Source: Nocardiopsis listeri NBRC 13360 (GTDB lineage Bacteria > Actinomycetota > Actinomycetes > Streptosporangiales > Streptosporangiaceae). Taken from it: a stretch of 64,000 nt of DNA. The stretch spans positions 106,105-170,104 of the forward strand of contig NZ_BCSH01000006.1 in NCBI RefSeq assembly GCF_001570765.1, given 5' to 3'. Below, piece after piece: positions 26,934 to 35,907 of this stretch. Under the pieces are notes generated by a model. The model was not told the origin of the DNA, searched no databases, and saw only the letters and a program-made list of their open reading frames with translations. The translations under genes and the position numbers were made by a program. Positions within the stretch are counted from its first letter, which is position 1. Every line of letters begins with the position of its first letter.

Positions 26934-28358
26934 TCAGCGCAGGAAACCCCGGTCGGCACCCCACCCGGCGGCGAGGTCGGATTCGATCTGGTTCAGGCGC
27001 GCGGTCACGACCTGGTCGTAGCCGTCCATGAAGTACTCGTCGCCGGGGCGGGGGTCCACCCGCCGCCCGGAGGTGACGAAGTCGGAGACGACGTCGACCA
27101 GGCCGAACCCCTCCGCGACCCGCCCGGCGACGTAACGGTCGGCACCGGCCAGGTCTGGGAAGCCCGCCTCCCGGTAGAGGTAGACGTCGCCGCGGATGTC
27201 GACCTGCGCGGCGGCCTGGAGGTGGGCGGTGGGCCGCATCGTCTCGGGCGTGATGCGCGGCAGCACCGCGTCCACACCCGACATCAGGCCGTGCAACGCG
27301 TAGCCGTAGTCGATGTTCAGGTCGGGGGTGCGCTCCGCGGCCAGGTCGGCGAACCGGTGCAGTTCCTCCTGTAGACGCGAACGTTCGTCCTCCGGGAGCA
27401 TGCCGTCGTCGCGTCCGCTGTAGTCCTGCCGCAGGGTCAGGAAGTCCACGGGACGGTCGGGGGACGCGCCGTCGAGGTCGGCGATGTAGTCGACCAGCGC
27501 GGGGAGACGGTCGGCCCGTCCCGGCAGGATCAGGTAGTTCAGCCCCAGCCTGACGCCGGAGCCACGCTCGGAGCGCAGGGCCTGGAAGCGTCGCAGGTTG
27601 TCCCGTACCCGGGTGAAGGCGTTGGCCTTGCCGGTGGTGTCCTCGTACTCCTGATCGTCCAACCCGTAGAGGGAGACACGGACGGCTCCCAGGTCCCACA
27701 GGCCGGGCTGTCGATTCAGGGTCGCGTCGGTCAGGGCGAAGGCGTTGCTGTACATGGTGACGCGCAGCCCACGAGCGGCGGCCCGGGACACCAGGTCCCC
27801 GAGCCCGGGGTTGGTCAGCGGTTCCAGACCACCGGACACGTAGAGGGCGTCGGGGTCGTCGGTGGGCATGCCCTCGACGACCGCGGCGAGGCGTTCGTTG
27901 CCGGGGGCCAGTTCGGACGCCGCATAGCGGGCACCGGTCACCCGTACGCAGAAGTGGCAGCGGAACATGCAGGTGGGGCCCGGGTAGAGACCCACACTGG
28001 CCGGCGGCACCACCCGGTTCTCCACCACCGAGTCCAGGACGCCGCGACGTTCCAGGGGCAGGATCGTCTTGGTCCAGTACTGGCCGGCGGGCCCGGCCAC
28101 CACGGCCGCGCGGAGTTCGGGGACCTCGCGAAAGCGTGCGATCAGACGGGCGAAGGCGGTTCGGTCCACCCCGAGCCCGAGCCTGGCGTCCTCCAACGTG
28201 GTGAAGGGCGCGTTGCCGAAGACACGTGCGAGTTCGACCAGGTGGGCGGCGTCGACGTCGGTGAACGGGGCGCGGTGGCGCAGGGCTTCGACGGCGGAAC
28301 GGGGGTCACTGTCGGGCAGAGAACAGATCGCTACCGGATCCGTGCTCGAGATCGTCAT
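26934..28358 (-). CDS. desII: TDP-4-amino-4,6-dideoxyglucose deaminase, radical SAM (DesII/EryCV)
   Basis: A 474-residue radical SAM enzyme with the cluster motif C130-x3-C134-x2-C137 (PGPTCMFRCHFCVR), the usual DesII spacing. Other landmarks are YVSGGLEPLTNPGLGDLVSR (SAM-binding GGE-like stretch), RVSLYGLDDQEYEDTTGK and TLRQDYSGRDD. DesII removes the C4 amine to give the 3-keto-4,6-dideoxy sugar, the hallmark step of desosamine and absent from most aminosugar routes. It overlaps the end of desI by 53 bases, which implies coupled translation. It is the gene that most strongly distinguishes desosamine from mycaminose-type pathways. Confidence 0.93.
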   Translation of the reverse strand: MTISSTDPVAICSLPDSDPRSAVEALRHRAPFTDVDAAHLVELARVFGNAPFTTLEDARLGLGVDRTAFARLIARFREVPELRAAVVAGPAGQYWTKTILPLERRGVLDSVVENRVVPPASVGLYPGPTCMFRCHFCVRVTGARYAASELAPGNERLAAVVEGMPTDDPDALYVSGGLEPLTNPGLGDLVSRAAARGLRVTMYSNAFALTDATLNRQPGLWDLGAVRVSLYGLDDQEYEDTTGKANAFTRVRDNLRRFQALRSERGSGVRLGLNYLILPGRADRLPALVDYIADLDGASPDRPVDFLTLRQDYSGRDDGMLPEDERSRLQEELHRFADLAAERTPDLNIDYGYALHGLMSGVDAVLPRITPETMRPTAHLQAAAQVDIRGDVYLYREAGFPDLAGADRYVAGRVAEGFGLVDVVSDFVTSGRRVDPRPGDEYFMDGYDQVVTARLNQIESDLAAGWGADRGFLR

Positions 28359-29562
28359 GTCGGGTCTCCTGTGCTGGGCCGGCCTGGAGAGCGCGAACCA
28401 CCCGGTCGCCGTGTGAGGCCGCGAGACGGACGATGTCGCACACGGTCTCGACGTCCGTGGTCGATGTGCCCGTGCCCGTGGGCAGGGCCAGGACGGTCGC
28501 GGCCAGCCGTTCGGTACGGGGCAGGGGAAACGGGGTGGGGCGGCAGGTGTAGGGCTCCGTCTGGTGACAGGCCGGTGAGAAGTAGGGCCGCGTGATCACG
28601 TTCTCCGCGAGGAGCACCCTGTGGAGGGTGTCACGGTCCATGCCGGTCTCCGCCGGATCCACGCGAACGATCACGTACTGGTGGTTGGGTCGTTGGGCGG
28701 GGTCGAAGCGCTCCACCGAGATCCCGGGAGATCGCTCCAGGAGCTCCACGTACAAGGCGTGGTTGCGCCGATTGTGGGACACCGTGTCGGGAAGGGCCTC
28801 CAGCGAGGTCAGCGCCATCGCGGCGGACACCTCGCTCATCTTGGCGTTGGTGCCGCCGTACTCGTTCCTGGTTCCCTCCCCGAAGGCCCGCAGGGACCGG
28901 ACCCGTTCGGCGGTCTCCTCGTCGTCGGTCACCAGGGCGCCGCCCTCGAAGCCGCCGACGACCTTGGTCGCGTGCAGGCTGAACACCTCGGCGTCACCGA
29001 AGCTCCCGACGGGACGCCCGTCCAGGGCGCAGCCGATGGCGTGGGCGGCGTCCAGGTACAGGTCGAGCCCGTGTTCGGCGGCCAGGTCCTCCAGCTCGGG
29101 GGCCGGGCAGGGGCGCCCCCAAAGGTGGACGCCGACGATCGCCCCGGTCCGCGGGGTGATCGCCGCGCGGGCCCGGCGCGGGTCGATCTGTCCGGTCAGG
29201 GGGTCCACGTCGCAGAAGACGGGGGCCAGACCGACCCAGCGCATCGCGTGCGCCGTGGCGACGAAGGTCATGGACGGCATGACCACTTCGCCTCGGATCC
29301 CCCTCGCCCGGGCGAGCACCTGCATCGCCGTGGTGGCGTTGCACATGGCGACGCAGTGACGGACCCCCGCGATCTCGGCGAGCCGTGTCTCCAGTTCCTC
29401 GACGAAGGGTCCGCCGTTGCTGTGCCGACCGCTGTCCAGGATCCGTTCCACCCGGCGGAGGAAGGAACGACGATCCACCCTCGAGGGACGACCCACGACG
29501 AGGGGATCGGTGAACGAGGGGCTTCCGCCGAGCACGGCCAGGTCGGATACCGAAGTCTTCAT
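28306..29562 (-). CDS. desI: TDP-4-keto-6-deoxyglucose 4-aminotransferase (DesI/EryCIV)
   Basis: PLP-dependent sugar aminotransferase (DegT/DnrJ fold) of 418 residues. It follows DesI closely: SDLAVLGGSPSFTDPLVVGR at the start, LDSGRHSNGGPFVEELE, MPSMTFVATAHAMRW, VGVHLWGRPC, LDAAHAIGCALDGRPVGSFG, and the PLP lysine in FSLHATKVVGGFEGGALVT. It makes TDP-4-amino-4,6-dideoxyglucose, the DesII substrate. The C-terminal 40 residues are poorly conserved and run over the start of desII. The gene begins 14 bases after the small membrane-protein gene. Confidence 0.92.
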   Translation of the reverse strand: MKTSVSDLAVLGGSPSFTDPLVVGRPSRVDRRSFLRRVERILDSGRHSNGGPFVEELETRLAEIAGVRHCVAMCNATTAMQVLARARGIRGEVVMPSMTFVATAHAMRWVGLAPVFCDVDPLTGQIDPRRARAAITPRTGAIVGVHLWGRPCPAPELEDLAAEHGLDLYLDAAHAIGCALDGRPVGSFGDAEVFSLHATKVVGGFEGGALVTDDEETAERVRSLRAFGEGTRNEYGGTNAKMSEVSAAMALTSLEALPDTVSHNRRNHALYVELLERSPGISVERFDPAQRPNHQYVIVRVDPAETGMDRDTLHRVLLAENVITRPYFSPACHQTEPYTCRPTPFPLPRTERLAATVLALPTGTGTSTTDVETVCDIVRLAASHGDRVVRALQAGPAQETRHDDLEHGSGSDLFSARQ

Positions 29563-29575
29563 GGCGTGGACCCGC

Positions 29576-29806
29576 TCAGTGGTCGGAGGTCGACCGGTCG
29601 GCGCGTTGGGTCGAGACGACGACGACCACCCGACCGACGGAGTAGAGCAGGATGGCCGCCATGCCCAGGATCTGGATCAACGGCCGGTCGGAGACGAACA
29701 GGTGGATGACGAGCCCGACGACACCGATGGTGATGAGCTGGACGAGGACCTCTTGGGCCACGCTCGTACCGAGCTTGAGGCCGGAGAGGGCGTACAGGAA
29801 GTTCAT
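29576..29806 (-). CDS. Small membrane protein, 76 residues, unknown
   Basis: I do not recognise a family. Two hydrophobic helices are visible: VLVQLITIGVVGLVIHLFV and PLIQILGMAAILLYSVGRVV (the second running into VVV), with a short charged tail. The start at 29806 has an AAGGAGAA ribosome site. It lies between the ABC permease gene and desI, on the same strand, so it belongs to the cluster. Size and context suggest self-protection or an accessory to the exporter, but this is guesswork. Confidence 0.65.
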   Translation of the reverse strand: MNFLYALSGLKLGTSVAQEVLVQLITIGVVGLVIHLFVSDRPLIQILGMAAILLYSVGRVVVVVSTQRADRSTSDH

Positions 29807-29855
29807 GGTCTTCTCCTTGTGGGTCCGATGGCTTCGGGGCGCCGCCCCCAGGGGG

Positions 29856-30668
29856 TCAGGAGCGGGGCTCCCAGCGCCAGGTGCGCGTCGTCACGAAGAT
29901 CGCGAGCGCCGTCCACCCCACGAGGAGGACGATGTCGGCGACCACCGGTGACACCGGTAGGGGCAGGGTCTGGAGCCCGGCGCCCGCACCACCCCAACCC
30001 TTGGCGATCAGGTCCGCCGCGGGGACGAGGGGGACGAGGATCGAGAGCCAGGAGACGATCTCCATCGGGTGGTCGAGTAGCTGGGCGCCGATGACGGCCA
30101 GGATGAGCAGCGGCATCATCGTGAACATGACGCGCTCGTGGTTGCCGGTGATGGACACGATGAAGGTGCCCAGGATCGGTGCGAGGACCAGCCCCAGGAC
30201 GACCCCGGCCAGCACCAACGGCAGGTTCTCGGGTGCGGGTGCACCGGTCACCAGGAACACGGCCAGCATCAGGAGCATCTGGGTGAGGCCGAGTGCCGCG
30301 ACCGCGAGCAGGTTGGCGGCGATCAGCTCCGCGCCGTCCAGCTCCGTGGTCCGCAGCCGCTTGTAGACCAGGGTGTCCCGACGTGACGAGAGCTGTGTCG
30401 CCGTGCTCATGTACGGCGTCATCATCAGCGCGTACATGAAGTACACGCCGAGCGTGGCGCCCCACTGCTCCGAGCCCTCCGGCCGCTGTCCCAGGTAGGA
30501 GAGACCGACCAACATCATCGGCAGGAGCAGCGCGACCGCGAGCACGCCCTTGCGACGCGTCAGCAGCCGTAGTTCGGTGAGGGTGAAGGCCATCATGAGG
30601 GCGAACCGTCCGCGTGAGCGCACCGTGGTCCGGTCCGGAGCGGCCGGGCGCGTGTCGTTCGTCGTCAT
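29856..30668 (-). CDS. ABC-2 type transporter permease
   Basis: A 270-residue membrane protein with six hydrophobic helices after a charged N-terminus (residues 1-30). The ABC-2 pattern is present: VYFMYALMMTPYMSTATQLS, then RRDTLVYKRLRTTELDG (the cytoplasmic coupling stretch) and the later membrane pairs. The start at 30668 overlaps the ATPase stop by four bases, so the two are one exporter. In antibiotic clusters such DrrAB-type pairs export the product and give self-resistance; here the likely cargo is the modified peptide. Confidence 0.88.
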   Translation of the reverse strand: MTTNDTRPAAPDRTTVRSRGRFALMMAFTLTELRLLTRRKGVLAVALLLPMMLVGLSYLGQRPEGSEQWGATLGVYFMYALMMTPYMSTATQLSSRRDTLVYKRLRTTELDGAELIAANLLAVAALGLTQMLLMLAVFLVTGAPAPENLPLVLAGVVLGLVLAPILGTFIVSITGNHERVMFTMMPLLILAVIGAQLLDHPMEIVSWLSILVPLVPAADLIAKGWGGAGAGLQTLPLPVSPVVADIVLLVGWTALAIFVTTRTWRWEPRS

Positions 30669-31666
30669 GACGTGGTCACATCCTCCTTGACGCGGTGCTC
30701 GGCGTCGGTGCTCGGCCGCTCGTCGGGGGAGAGTCGTTCGTCCCCCACACGGATCGCGTGGAAGAGGTTCTCCAGGGTGGCGGCCTGGGCGTGCAGGTCG
30801 GTCAGGGTCACCCGTTCGCGCTCCGCCCAGTTCAGGAGGAGGGTCAGGTCCCTCTGGAGCGTCGAGGTCTCGATCCGCAGTGAGGCTTGCGAACCGTCGG
30901 TGCGCCGCTCCACGGTCGGGACGACGGACAGGGCGGGCAGCCGGGCCTCCTCCGCGCCGGGTACGCGGGCGGTGATGGTGGCCGGGTACGAGGCGAGGAC
31001 CTCGCGCTTGGTCCCGGCGACGGCGACACGGCCCTGGTGCATGATGGCCAGGCTGTCGGCCAGGGACTCGGCCTCTTCGAGGTAGTGCGTGGTCAGGATG
31101 ATGGTGGAGCCGTTCGACCGCAGCTCGTCGACCAGGGACCAGAGCCGCCGACGGGACTCGGGGTCCAGTCCGGTGGTGGGTTCGTCGAGCACCACCAGCT
31201 CGGGTGATCCCCACACCGCCAGTGCGATGTCCAGGCGTCGCTTCTCGCCACCGGACAGCTTGTCCAGGCGGACCTCGGCGCGGTGGGAGAGTTCGACGCG
31301 TTCCAGAACCGAGTCCACGTCGTCGACCCGACCCGAGATGGAGCTCCAGAGGTGCGTCATCTCACGGACGGTCATCTCCGTGAGGAAACCGGCCTCCTGG
31401 AGCATGAAGCCGGTGCGTCGACGCAGGTCGCGGCGGTCACGGAAGGGATCCAGGCCGAGGACGCGAATGTGGCCCCCGTCCGGCCTCCGATAGCCCTGGA
31501 TCAGCTCCAGCGAGGTGGTCTTCCCGGCGCCGTTGGTACCCAACAGGGCGAACACCTCGCCTCGACCGGCGCGCAGGGAGACGTCCTTGACGGCCTGGAA
31601 CGAACCGTAGGAGTAACAGAGTCCGTCGACTTCGACTGCGAGTTCGGTGAGCGGTGGTGTGGACAT
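30665..31666 (-). CDS. ABC transporter ATP-binding protein (DrrA-type)
   Basis: A 333-residue ATPase with Walker A (LLGTNGAGKTTSLELIQG), the Q-loop (MLQEAGF), the signature LSGGEKRRLDIALAV and Walker B with VVLDEPTTGLDPESRRRLW, then the TTHYLEEAE His-loop. The C-terminal 100 residues are the variable DrrA-type extension. It forms an exporter with the permease gene with which it overlaps. The gene starts 80 bases downstream of desV on the same strand and could share its promoter. Confidence 0.92.
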   Translation of the reverse strand: MSTPPLTELAVEVDGLCYSYGSFQAVKDVSLRAGRGEVFALLGTNGAGKTTSLELIQGYRRPDGGHIRVLGLDPFRDRRDLRRRTGFMLQEAGFLTEMTVREMTHLWSSISGRVDDVDSVLERVELSHRAEVRLDKLSGGEKRRLDIALAVWGSPELVVLDEPTTGLDPESRRRLWSLVDELRSNGSTIILTTHYLEEAESLADSLAIMHQGRVAVAGTKREVLASYPATITARVPGAEEARLPALSVVPTVERRTDGSQASLRIETSTLQRDLTLLLNWAERERVTLTDLHAQAATLENLFHAIRVGDERLSPDERPSTDAEHRVKEDVTTS

Positions 31667-31746
31667 GCCTTCACTGTCACAGTGCGGTTCTCACACGGGT
31701 AAGTACCGCGCTGTCACGGAAACCGGATGACAGCCGCGCGAGGATG

Positions 31747-32856
31747 TCACACCGCGTCAAGGGATTCGTGCACAGCGGTGATGATCCGCTCCTGGTCGGA
31801 GTCCTTGAGGGAGGGGTACAGGGGAAGTGAGAGGACCTCCTCCGCTACGGCCTCCGTCACGGGGAGGGAACCCGGCGCGTACCCCAGGTGCGCGAACCCC
31901 GACATCAGGTGGACCGGGCGGGGATAGTGCACCGTCGTCCGTACCCCGCGGCGCTCCAGCTCGGCGGCGAGGGCGTCACGTCGTGGGTGCCGCACCACGT
32001 ACAGGTAGTACACGTGCTCGTTTCCATCGGCCGTGACGGGCAGGGACAGGCCCGTTCCGGCGAACGCCCGGTCATAGCGGGCGGCCAGCTCACGACGTCG
32101 GTCGACGTAGGTGTTCAGGCGCGGCAGCTTGACCCGCAGGATCTCCGCCTGAACCTCGTCCAACCTGCTGTTGTAGCCCGGTAGTTCTTCGACGTGGAAG
32201 CGTTCGCGCATGCCGCAGTAACGAAGGACCCGAAGGGACTCGGCCACCCCGGGCGTTCCGCTCAGGACGGCGCCGGCGTCACCGTAGGCGCCCAGGACCT
32301 TGGTCGGGTAGAAGGAGAAGGCCCCGGCGTCGCCCATCGTGCCGGCGAGCCGTCCCTGGTGACGGGCACCGTGTGACTGTGCGCAGTCCTCGATCACGGC
32401 CAGACCGTGCCGTCGTGCCAGGGGAAGGAGTGTCGTCATGTCGACACACTGGCCGTACAGGTGCACCGGGAGCAGGCAGCGGGTGCGCTCCCCGATCAGT
32501 GACGCCACGTGGTCCGTGTCGATGAGGTGGGTCCGGGGGTCCACGTCGGCGAAGACCGGTACCGCGCCCACCGCGTCGATGGCCACGACCGTCTGCGCGG
32601 CGGTGTTGGCGACCGTGACGACCTCGTCGCCCTCGCCCACGCCCAGGGCGCGCAACGCCAGGACGATCGCGTTCGTCCCGTTGTCCACGCCCACGCAGTG
32701 GTCCACTCCGTGGTGGGCGGCGAACTCCTCCTCGAACGAGGAGACCCCCTTCCCCAGGATCAGCCTTCCCGACGAGAACGCCCGGTCCACGGCGGCCAGG
32801 AGCTCCTCGCGTTCGTTCCGGTACTCGTCCAGGTATCCCCAGTCGTGGATGACCAT
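31747..32856 (-). CDS. desV: TDP-3-keto-trideoxysugar 3-aminotransferase (DesV/TylB-like)
   Basis: A 369-residue PLP sugar aminotransferase (DegT fold) that installs the C3 amine later methylated by DesVI. It opens [20 protein letters not shown] as in C3-aminotransferases of the TylB/DesV type. [40 protein letters not shown] and the PLP lysine in [17 protein letters not shown] follow. It differs clearly from DesI in the same cluster, so the two aminotransferases have separate jobs. The start at 32856 is the first gene of a minus-strand run reaching the glycosyltransferase gene; the promoter should be in 32857-33000. Confidence 0.9.
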   Translation of the reverse strand: MVIHDWGYLDEYRNEREELLAAVDRAFSSGRLILGKGVSSFEEEFAAHHGVDHCVGVDNGTNAIVLALRALGVGEGDEVVTVANTAAQTVVAIDAVGAVPVFADVDPRTHLIDTDHVASLIGERTRCLLPVHLYGQCVDMTTLLPLARRHGLAVIEDCAQSHGARHQGRLAGTMGDAGAFSFYPTKVLGAYGDAGAVLSGTPGVAESLRVLRYCGMRERFHVEELPGYNSRLDEVQAEILRVKLPRLNTYVDRRRELAARYDRAFAGTGLSLPVTADGNEHVYYLYVVRHPRRDALAAELERRGVRTTVHYPRPVHLMSGFAHLGYAPGSLPVTEAVAEEVLSLPLYPSLKDSDQERIITAVHESLDAV

Positions 32857-33227
32857 GCGGCCTCGAATCTGGTCGGGGGTGTGAGGGGTGCCCGATCGTA
32901 CTACCGGTACGGGATCTCGGTATGTGGACCTGTCGCCGTGCGGATTTGTCGACCTTGCACCGTCACCCCGTGGTCGCGGGGTGTTCGAAGTGCCTGAACA
33001 ACGGTGGTTCCCCACCGACCGTTCGGTCAGGCCACATGCCCCCAACTGCGAATATTTGGACCCCGGCCTAGAAAGTGTTCCGCCTCACATGCCATGGTGT
33101 CCTAGGGCTCAGACGCATGCCGACCAAATACCCCTGTGTCGTGACACCCGTCGCGTCCGGAGCGGAGTGTGCGTCGTGGCCCCGCCAGCGAATCCGGCCA
33201 CGGCCGGCTGAGAAATACGGAGCATTG
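32857..33227. other. Divergent intergenic region, 371 bases
   Basis: No gene seen. The region separates the minus-strand sugar/export genes from the plus-strand MHS transporter and must contain promoters for both. A TTGTCGAC motif lies at about 32948. This is the most natural right border of the lanthipeptide cluster. Confidence 0.5.
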
Positions 33228-34589
33228 ATGGCGACTTCCGACGCCGCGACCCCCGGCCCCCGGCCACTCGACCAGAAGGAGAGGCGAAAGGTCCTCGCGG
33301 GGACGATGGTCGGCACCACCATCGAGTGGTACGACTTCTTCATCTACGCCCAGGCGGCGGGCCTCGTACTCGCCCCGCTCTTCCTGGCGCCCCTGTCCGA
33401 GAGCAGCCCCGCCGTCGCCCAGGTGCTGTCCTTCGCCACCATCGGCATCTCGTTCCTCTTCCGACCGCTCGGCGCGATCGTCGCCGGGCACCTCGGCGAC
33501 CGCTTCGGACGCAAGAAGATCCTGGTCGCCACTCTCATCCTGATGGGGTTGGCCACCTGCGCCATCGGCCTGCTGCCGACCTACGCCCAGATCGGTATGG
33601 CCGCGCCCATCATGCTGATCCTCATGCGCGTGCTCCAGGGCTTCTCCGCCGGTGGCGAGTGGGGCGGTGCCGCCCTGATGTCGGTGGAACACGCACCGGT
33701 GAGCAAGCGGGGGTACTTCGGCGCCTACCCGCAGATCGGCGTGCCGTGCGGCATGATCCTGGCGACCTTCGTGGTCTGGCTGATCACCGCGATCATCGGC
33801 GCCGACGCCTTCCTCGAATGGGGCTGGCGCATCCCGTTCCTGCTGTCCTTCGTGCTGATCATCATCGGCCACCTCATTCGCAAGACGGTCGAGGAGTCCC
33901 CGGTCTTCGAGCTCATGCAGGAGCGCCGGGCCAAGTCCTCCGCCCCACTGGGTCGGTTGTTCCGTGAGCACACCCGCGAGGTCGTCCTTTCCGCGCTGAT
34001 CTTCGTCGCCAACAACGCCGCCGGCTACCTGGTCATCGCCTTCCTCGCGACCTACGCCTCGCGTCCGGTCGAGGAGTTCGGTCTGGGCATGGAACGCGGT
34101 CCGGTCCTGCTCGCGACCACCCTGGCGTCCTTCGGCTGGCTGATCTCCACCCTGTACGGGGGTTGGATCTGCGACAAGATCGGCCGTGTGCGCACCTTCC
34201 AGATCGGCTACGTCCTACTCGCCGTCTGGGCCATCCCGATGTGGTTCATGGTCGACACCGGGAACATCTACATGTACTTCCTCGGCGTCTTCGTCTTCAC
34301 ACTGACCTTCGGGCTGAGCTATGGACCCCAGTCCGCGCTGTACGCCGAGATGTTCCCCGCGGAGGTGCGCTACTCGGGTGTTTCCATCGGCTACGCGCTC
34401 GGCGCCATCCTGGGCGGTGCCTTCGCCGCGATGATCGCCGAACTGCTGCTGACCAACTTCGGTGCCTCCTGGACCATCGGCGTCTACATCGTGGTCCTGT
34501 CCGTGATCTCCTTCGTGGCGGTCTCCCTGGTGAGGAAGGACCTCCAGGGCATCGACCTGCACGTCGACGAGGTCGCTTCGACCAAGTAG
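33228..34589 (+). CDS. MHS family MFS transporter (metabolite:H+ symporter)
   Basis: A 453-residue transporter with twelve predicted helices. Its MHS features are the opening stretch GTMVGTTIEWYDFFIYAQAA, the cytoplasmic loop motif GHLGDRFGRKK (residues about 85-95), RVLQGFSAGGEWGGAALM and PQSALYAEMFPAEVRYSGVS. MHS members (ShiA, ProP, KgtP) import organic acids, osmolytes or similar; the substrate cannot be told from the sequence. No operon partner is seen: it has its own promoter region and is followed by a hairpin. Probably not part of either cluster. Confidence 0.9.
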   Translation: MATSDAATPGPRPLDQKERRKVLAGTMVGTTIEWYDFFIYAQAAGLVLAPLFLAPLSESSPAVAQVLSFATIGISFLFRPLGAIVAGHLGDRFGRKKILVATLILMGLATCAIGLLPTYAQIGMAAPIMLILMRVLQGFSAGGEWGGAALMSVEHAPVSKRGYFGAYPQIGVPCGMILATFVVWLITAIIGADAFLEWGWRIPFLLSFVLIIIGHLIRKTVEESPVFELMQERRAKSSAPLGRLFREHTREVVLSALIFVANNAAGYLVIAFLATYASRPVEEFGLGMERGPVLLATTLASFGWLISTLYGGWICDKIGRVRTFQIGYVLLAVWAIPMWFMVDTGNIYMYFLGVFVFTLTFGLSYGPQSALYAEMFPAEVRYSGVSIGYALGAILGGAFAAMIAELLLTNFGASWTIGVYIVVLSVISFVAVSLVRKDLQGIDLHVDEVASTK

Positions 34590-34612
34590 GACTCCCACCG
34601 CTCGACCCCATC

Positions 34613-34652
34613 GACAGGGCGACGGGTCGTTCCGCCGATCTGTCGCCCTGTC
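34613..34652 (+). terminator. Hairpin after MHS transporter gene
   Basis: GACAGGGCGAC and GTCGCCCTGTC form a perfect 11-bp stem with an 18-base loop, 24 bases past the stop. Confidence 0.7.
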
Positions 34653-34818
34653 CTCTTTCCCACGTGGAGTCCAGTCGTGGGACCTGTGCACCGTCCCTTC
34701 CCATGCGGATCGCACCGCCGCGACGGTGATCCCGCGCGGTCCCCGGCTGACCGGAGAGACGACATCTGGGCGCGAGCAGACGTAAAGCCCCTGGTAGGGC
34801 AGGTCTCACCACAAGATC

Positions 34819-35359
34819 ATGTCCGTAACAACCAGAGGCTTCACCTTCGTCGCCTATTCCGCCACCATCGACGTTCCGCGCCACCTCGGCGAGTTCCTCG
34901 CCCGCCACCTGGCCGCCCAGCGACGAAGGATCGCCACTCCGCAGGGTTCTCGGGCGCTGGGACCCTACCGCCAAGTGGTGCGGGTGCTGCGCTGGTTCCG
35001 TGAGCGCGGCGGCGTGCACTGCCTGGCCGCGACGCCGGCGTCTCCCAGGCCACCGGCTACCGCTGCCCGCACGAAGGCATCGACGTCCTCACCGACCAAG
35101 CCCCCGACATCACCGCCGCCAGGGTGCAGGTATCGGCGTGCACACCCCCATCAAGCGCTCGGCGGGTCAGGTCGAAGGGGCTCTGCACGTGGACCTGCGG
35201 ATGTACAACGCGCTGTTGCGGCACGTGCGTGCGCTCGGTGAGCGCACCGCCGCCGAGCTCAAGTAGCGCCGGCGGACGCTGGAGCACGTCACGCTCGGCC
35301 CGAGCGGGATCGGCGACATCGCCCCTGCGGCTCTGGTCCTTAACCGGCAGTGGAAATGA
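34819..35359 (+). pseudogene. Decayed IS5-type transposase
   Basis: Three pieces of one transposase can be read in different frames. Residues MSVTTRGFTFVAYSATIDVP to the CLAA stretch form the N-terminal helix-turn-helix part (34819-35030). After a frameshift, DAGVSQATGYRCPHEGIDVL continues to about 35120. A large internal part, including the DDE core, is missing. The C-terminal end then resumes as GVHTPIKRSAG and LRMYNALLRHVRALGER. A TAG stop at 35264 breaks this end, which otherwise goes on TLEHVTLGPSGIGDIAPAAL. The element is dead. Clear terminal inverted repeats were not found, so its borders are unknown. It lies just left of the hydrazine operon. Confidence 0.72.
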
Positions 35360-35907
35360 TCTTCGTTGAGGAAAGATCATTCAAAGGATAACTACGCCGG
35401 GCCCGTGAGGTCGCCAGCACCTATACGGTCATTCATTCATTGCTCCCGAGGCCGGATCCGGCCAAGGACTTGACCGCGTTCAGGAGGGTGCTGTTAGTCT
35501 CGATTTTGGTCAAAACGGGGCGCTAGGAAGGCTGAGTTTAATGGATTCAAGGGGCTGATTGACCCTTGATTTCAAGTGGGGTCGATGCGCTTGGGGTGCG
35601 CTGGATATATTCTAGGATCTCCGCTGGTCGAGTAATTGTGGGGTTCCTGTGGCGTGGGGTACCTGAGTGGTGGCTTCTTTCGGGGGTTTTCGGGGGTTCG
35701 GTTCCCAATGTCCCCGCCAGGGCGGCGACTCCTGGGTCATCCTCGCGCTCACTCCAGGGTGAGATGCGCTTGCCCTCTAGTGCTTGTCCGGGTTGTCGGA
35801 CCAGTGTGATGGCCCCGGCCGCCCGGCTGGAGGCAGGGCCATCGAGATGCTGCGAAAACTGACCGGACGAAGCGAAACCCCACCTCAGGCAAGGAGAGTC
35901 TTCGGAC
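35360..35907. other. AT-richer leader region before the hydrazine operon, 548 bases
   Basis: No gene supported. GATCTT...AAGATC arms near 35356-35381 probably belong to the end of the IS remnant. Composition is more AT-rich than its surroundings. The promoter of the operon that starts at 35908 should lie here; I could not define it. No regulator gene is present on either side. Confidence 0.45.

Noticed and set aside
34791..35400. Intact insertion sequence
   Set aside because: The transposase has a frameshift, a large internal deletion and a stop; no clear terminal repeats or target duplication were found.
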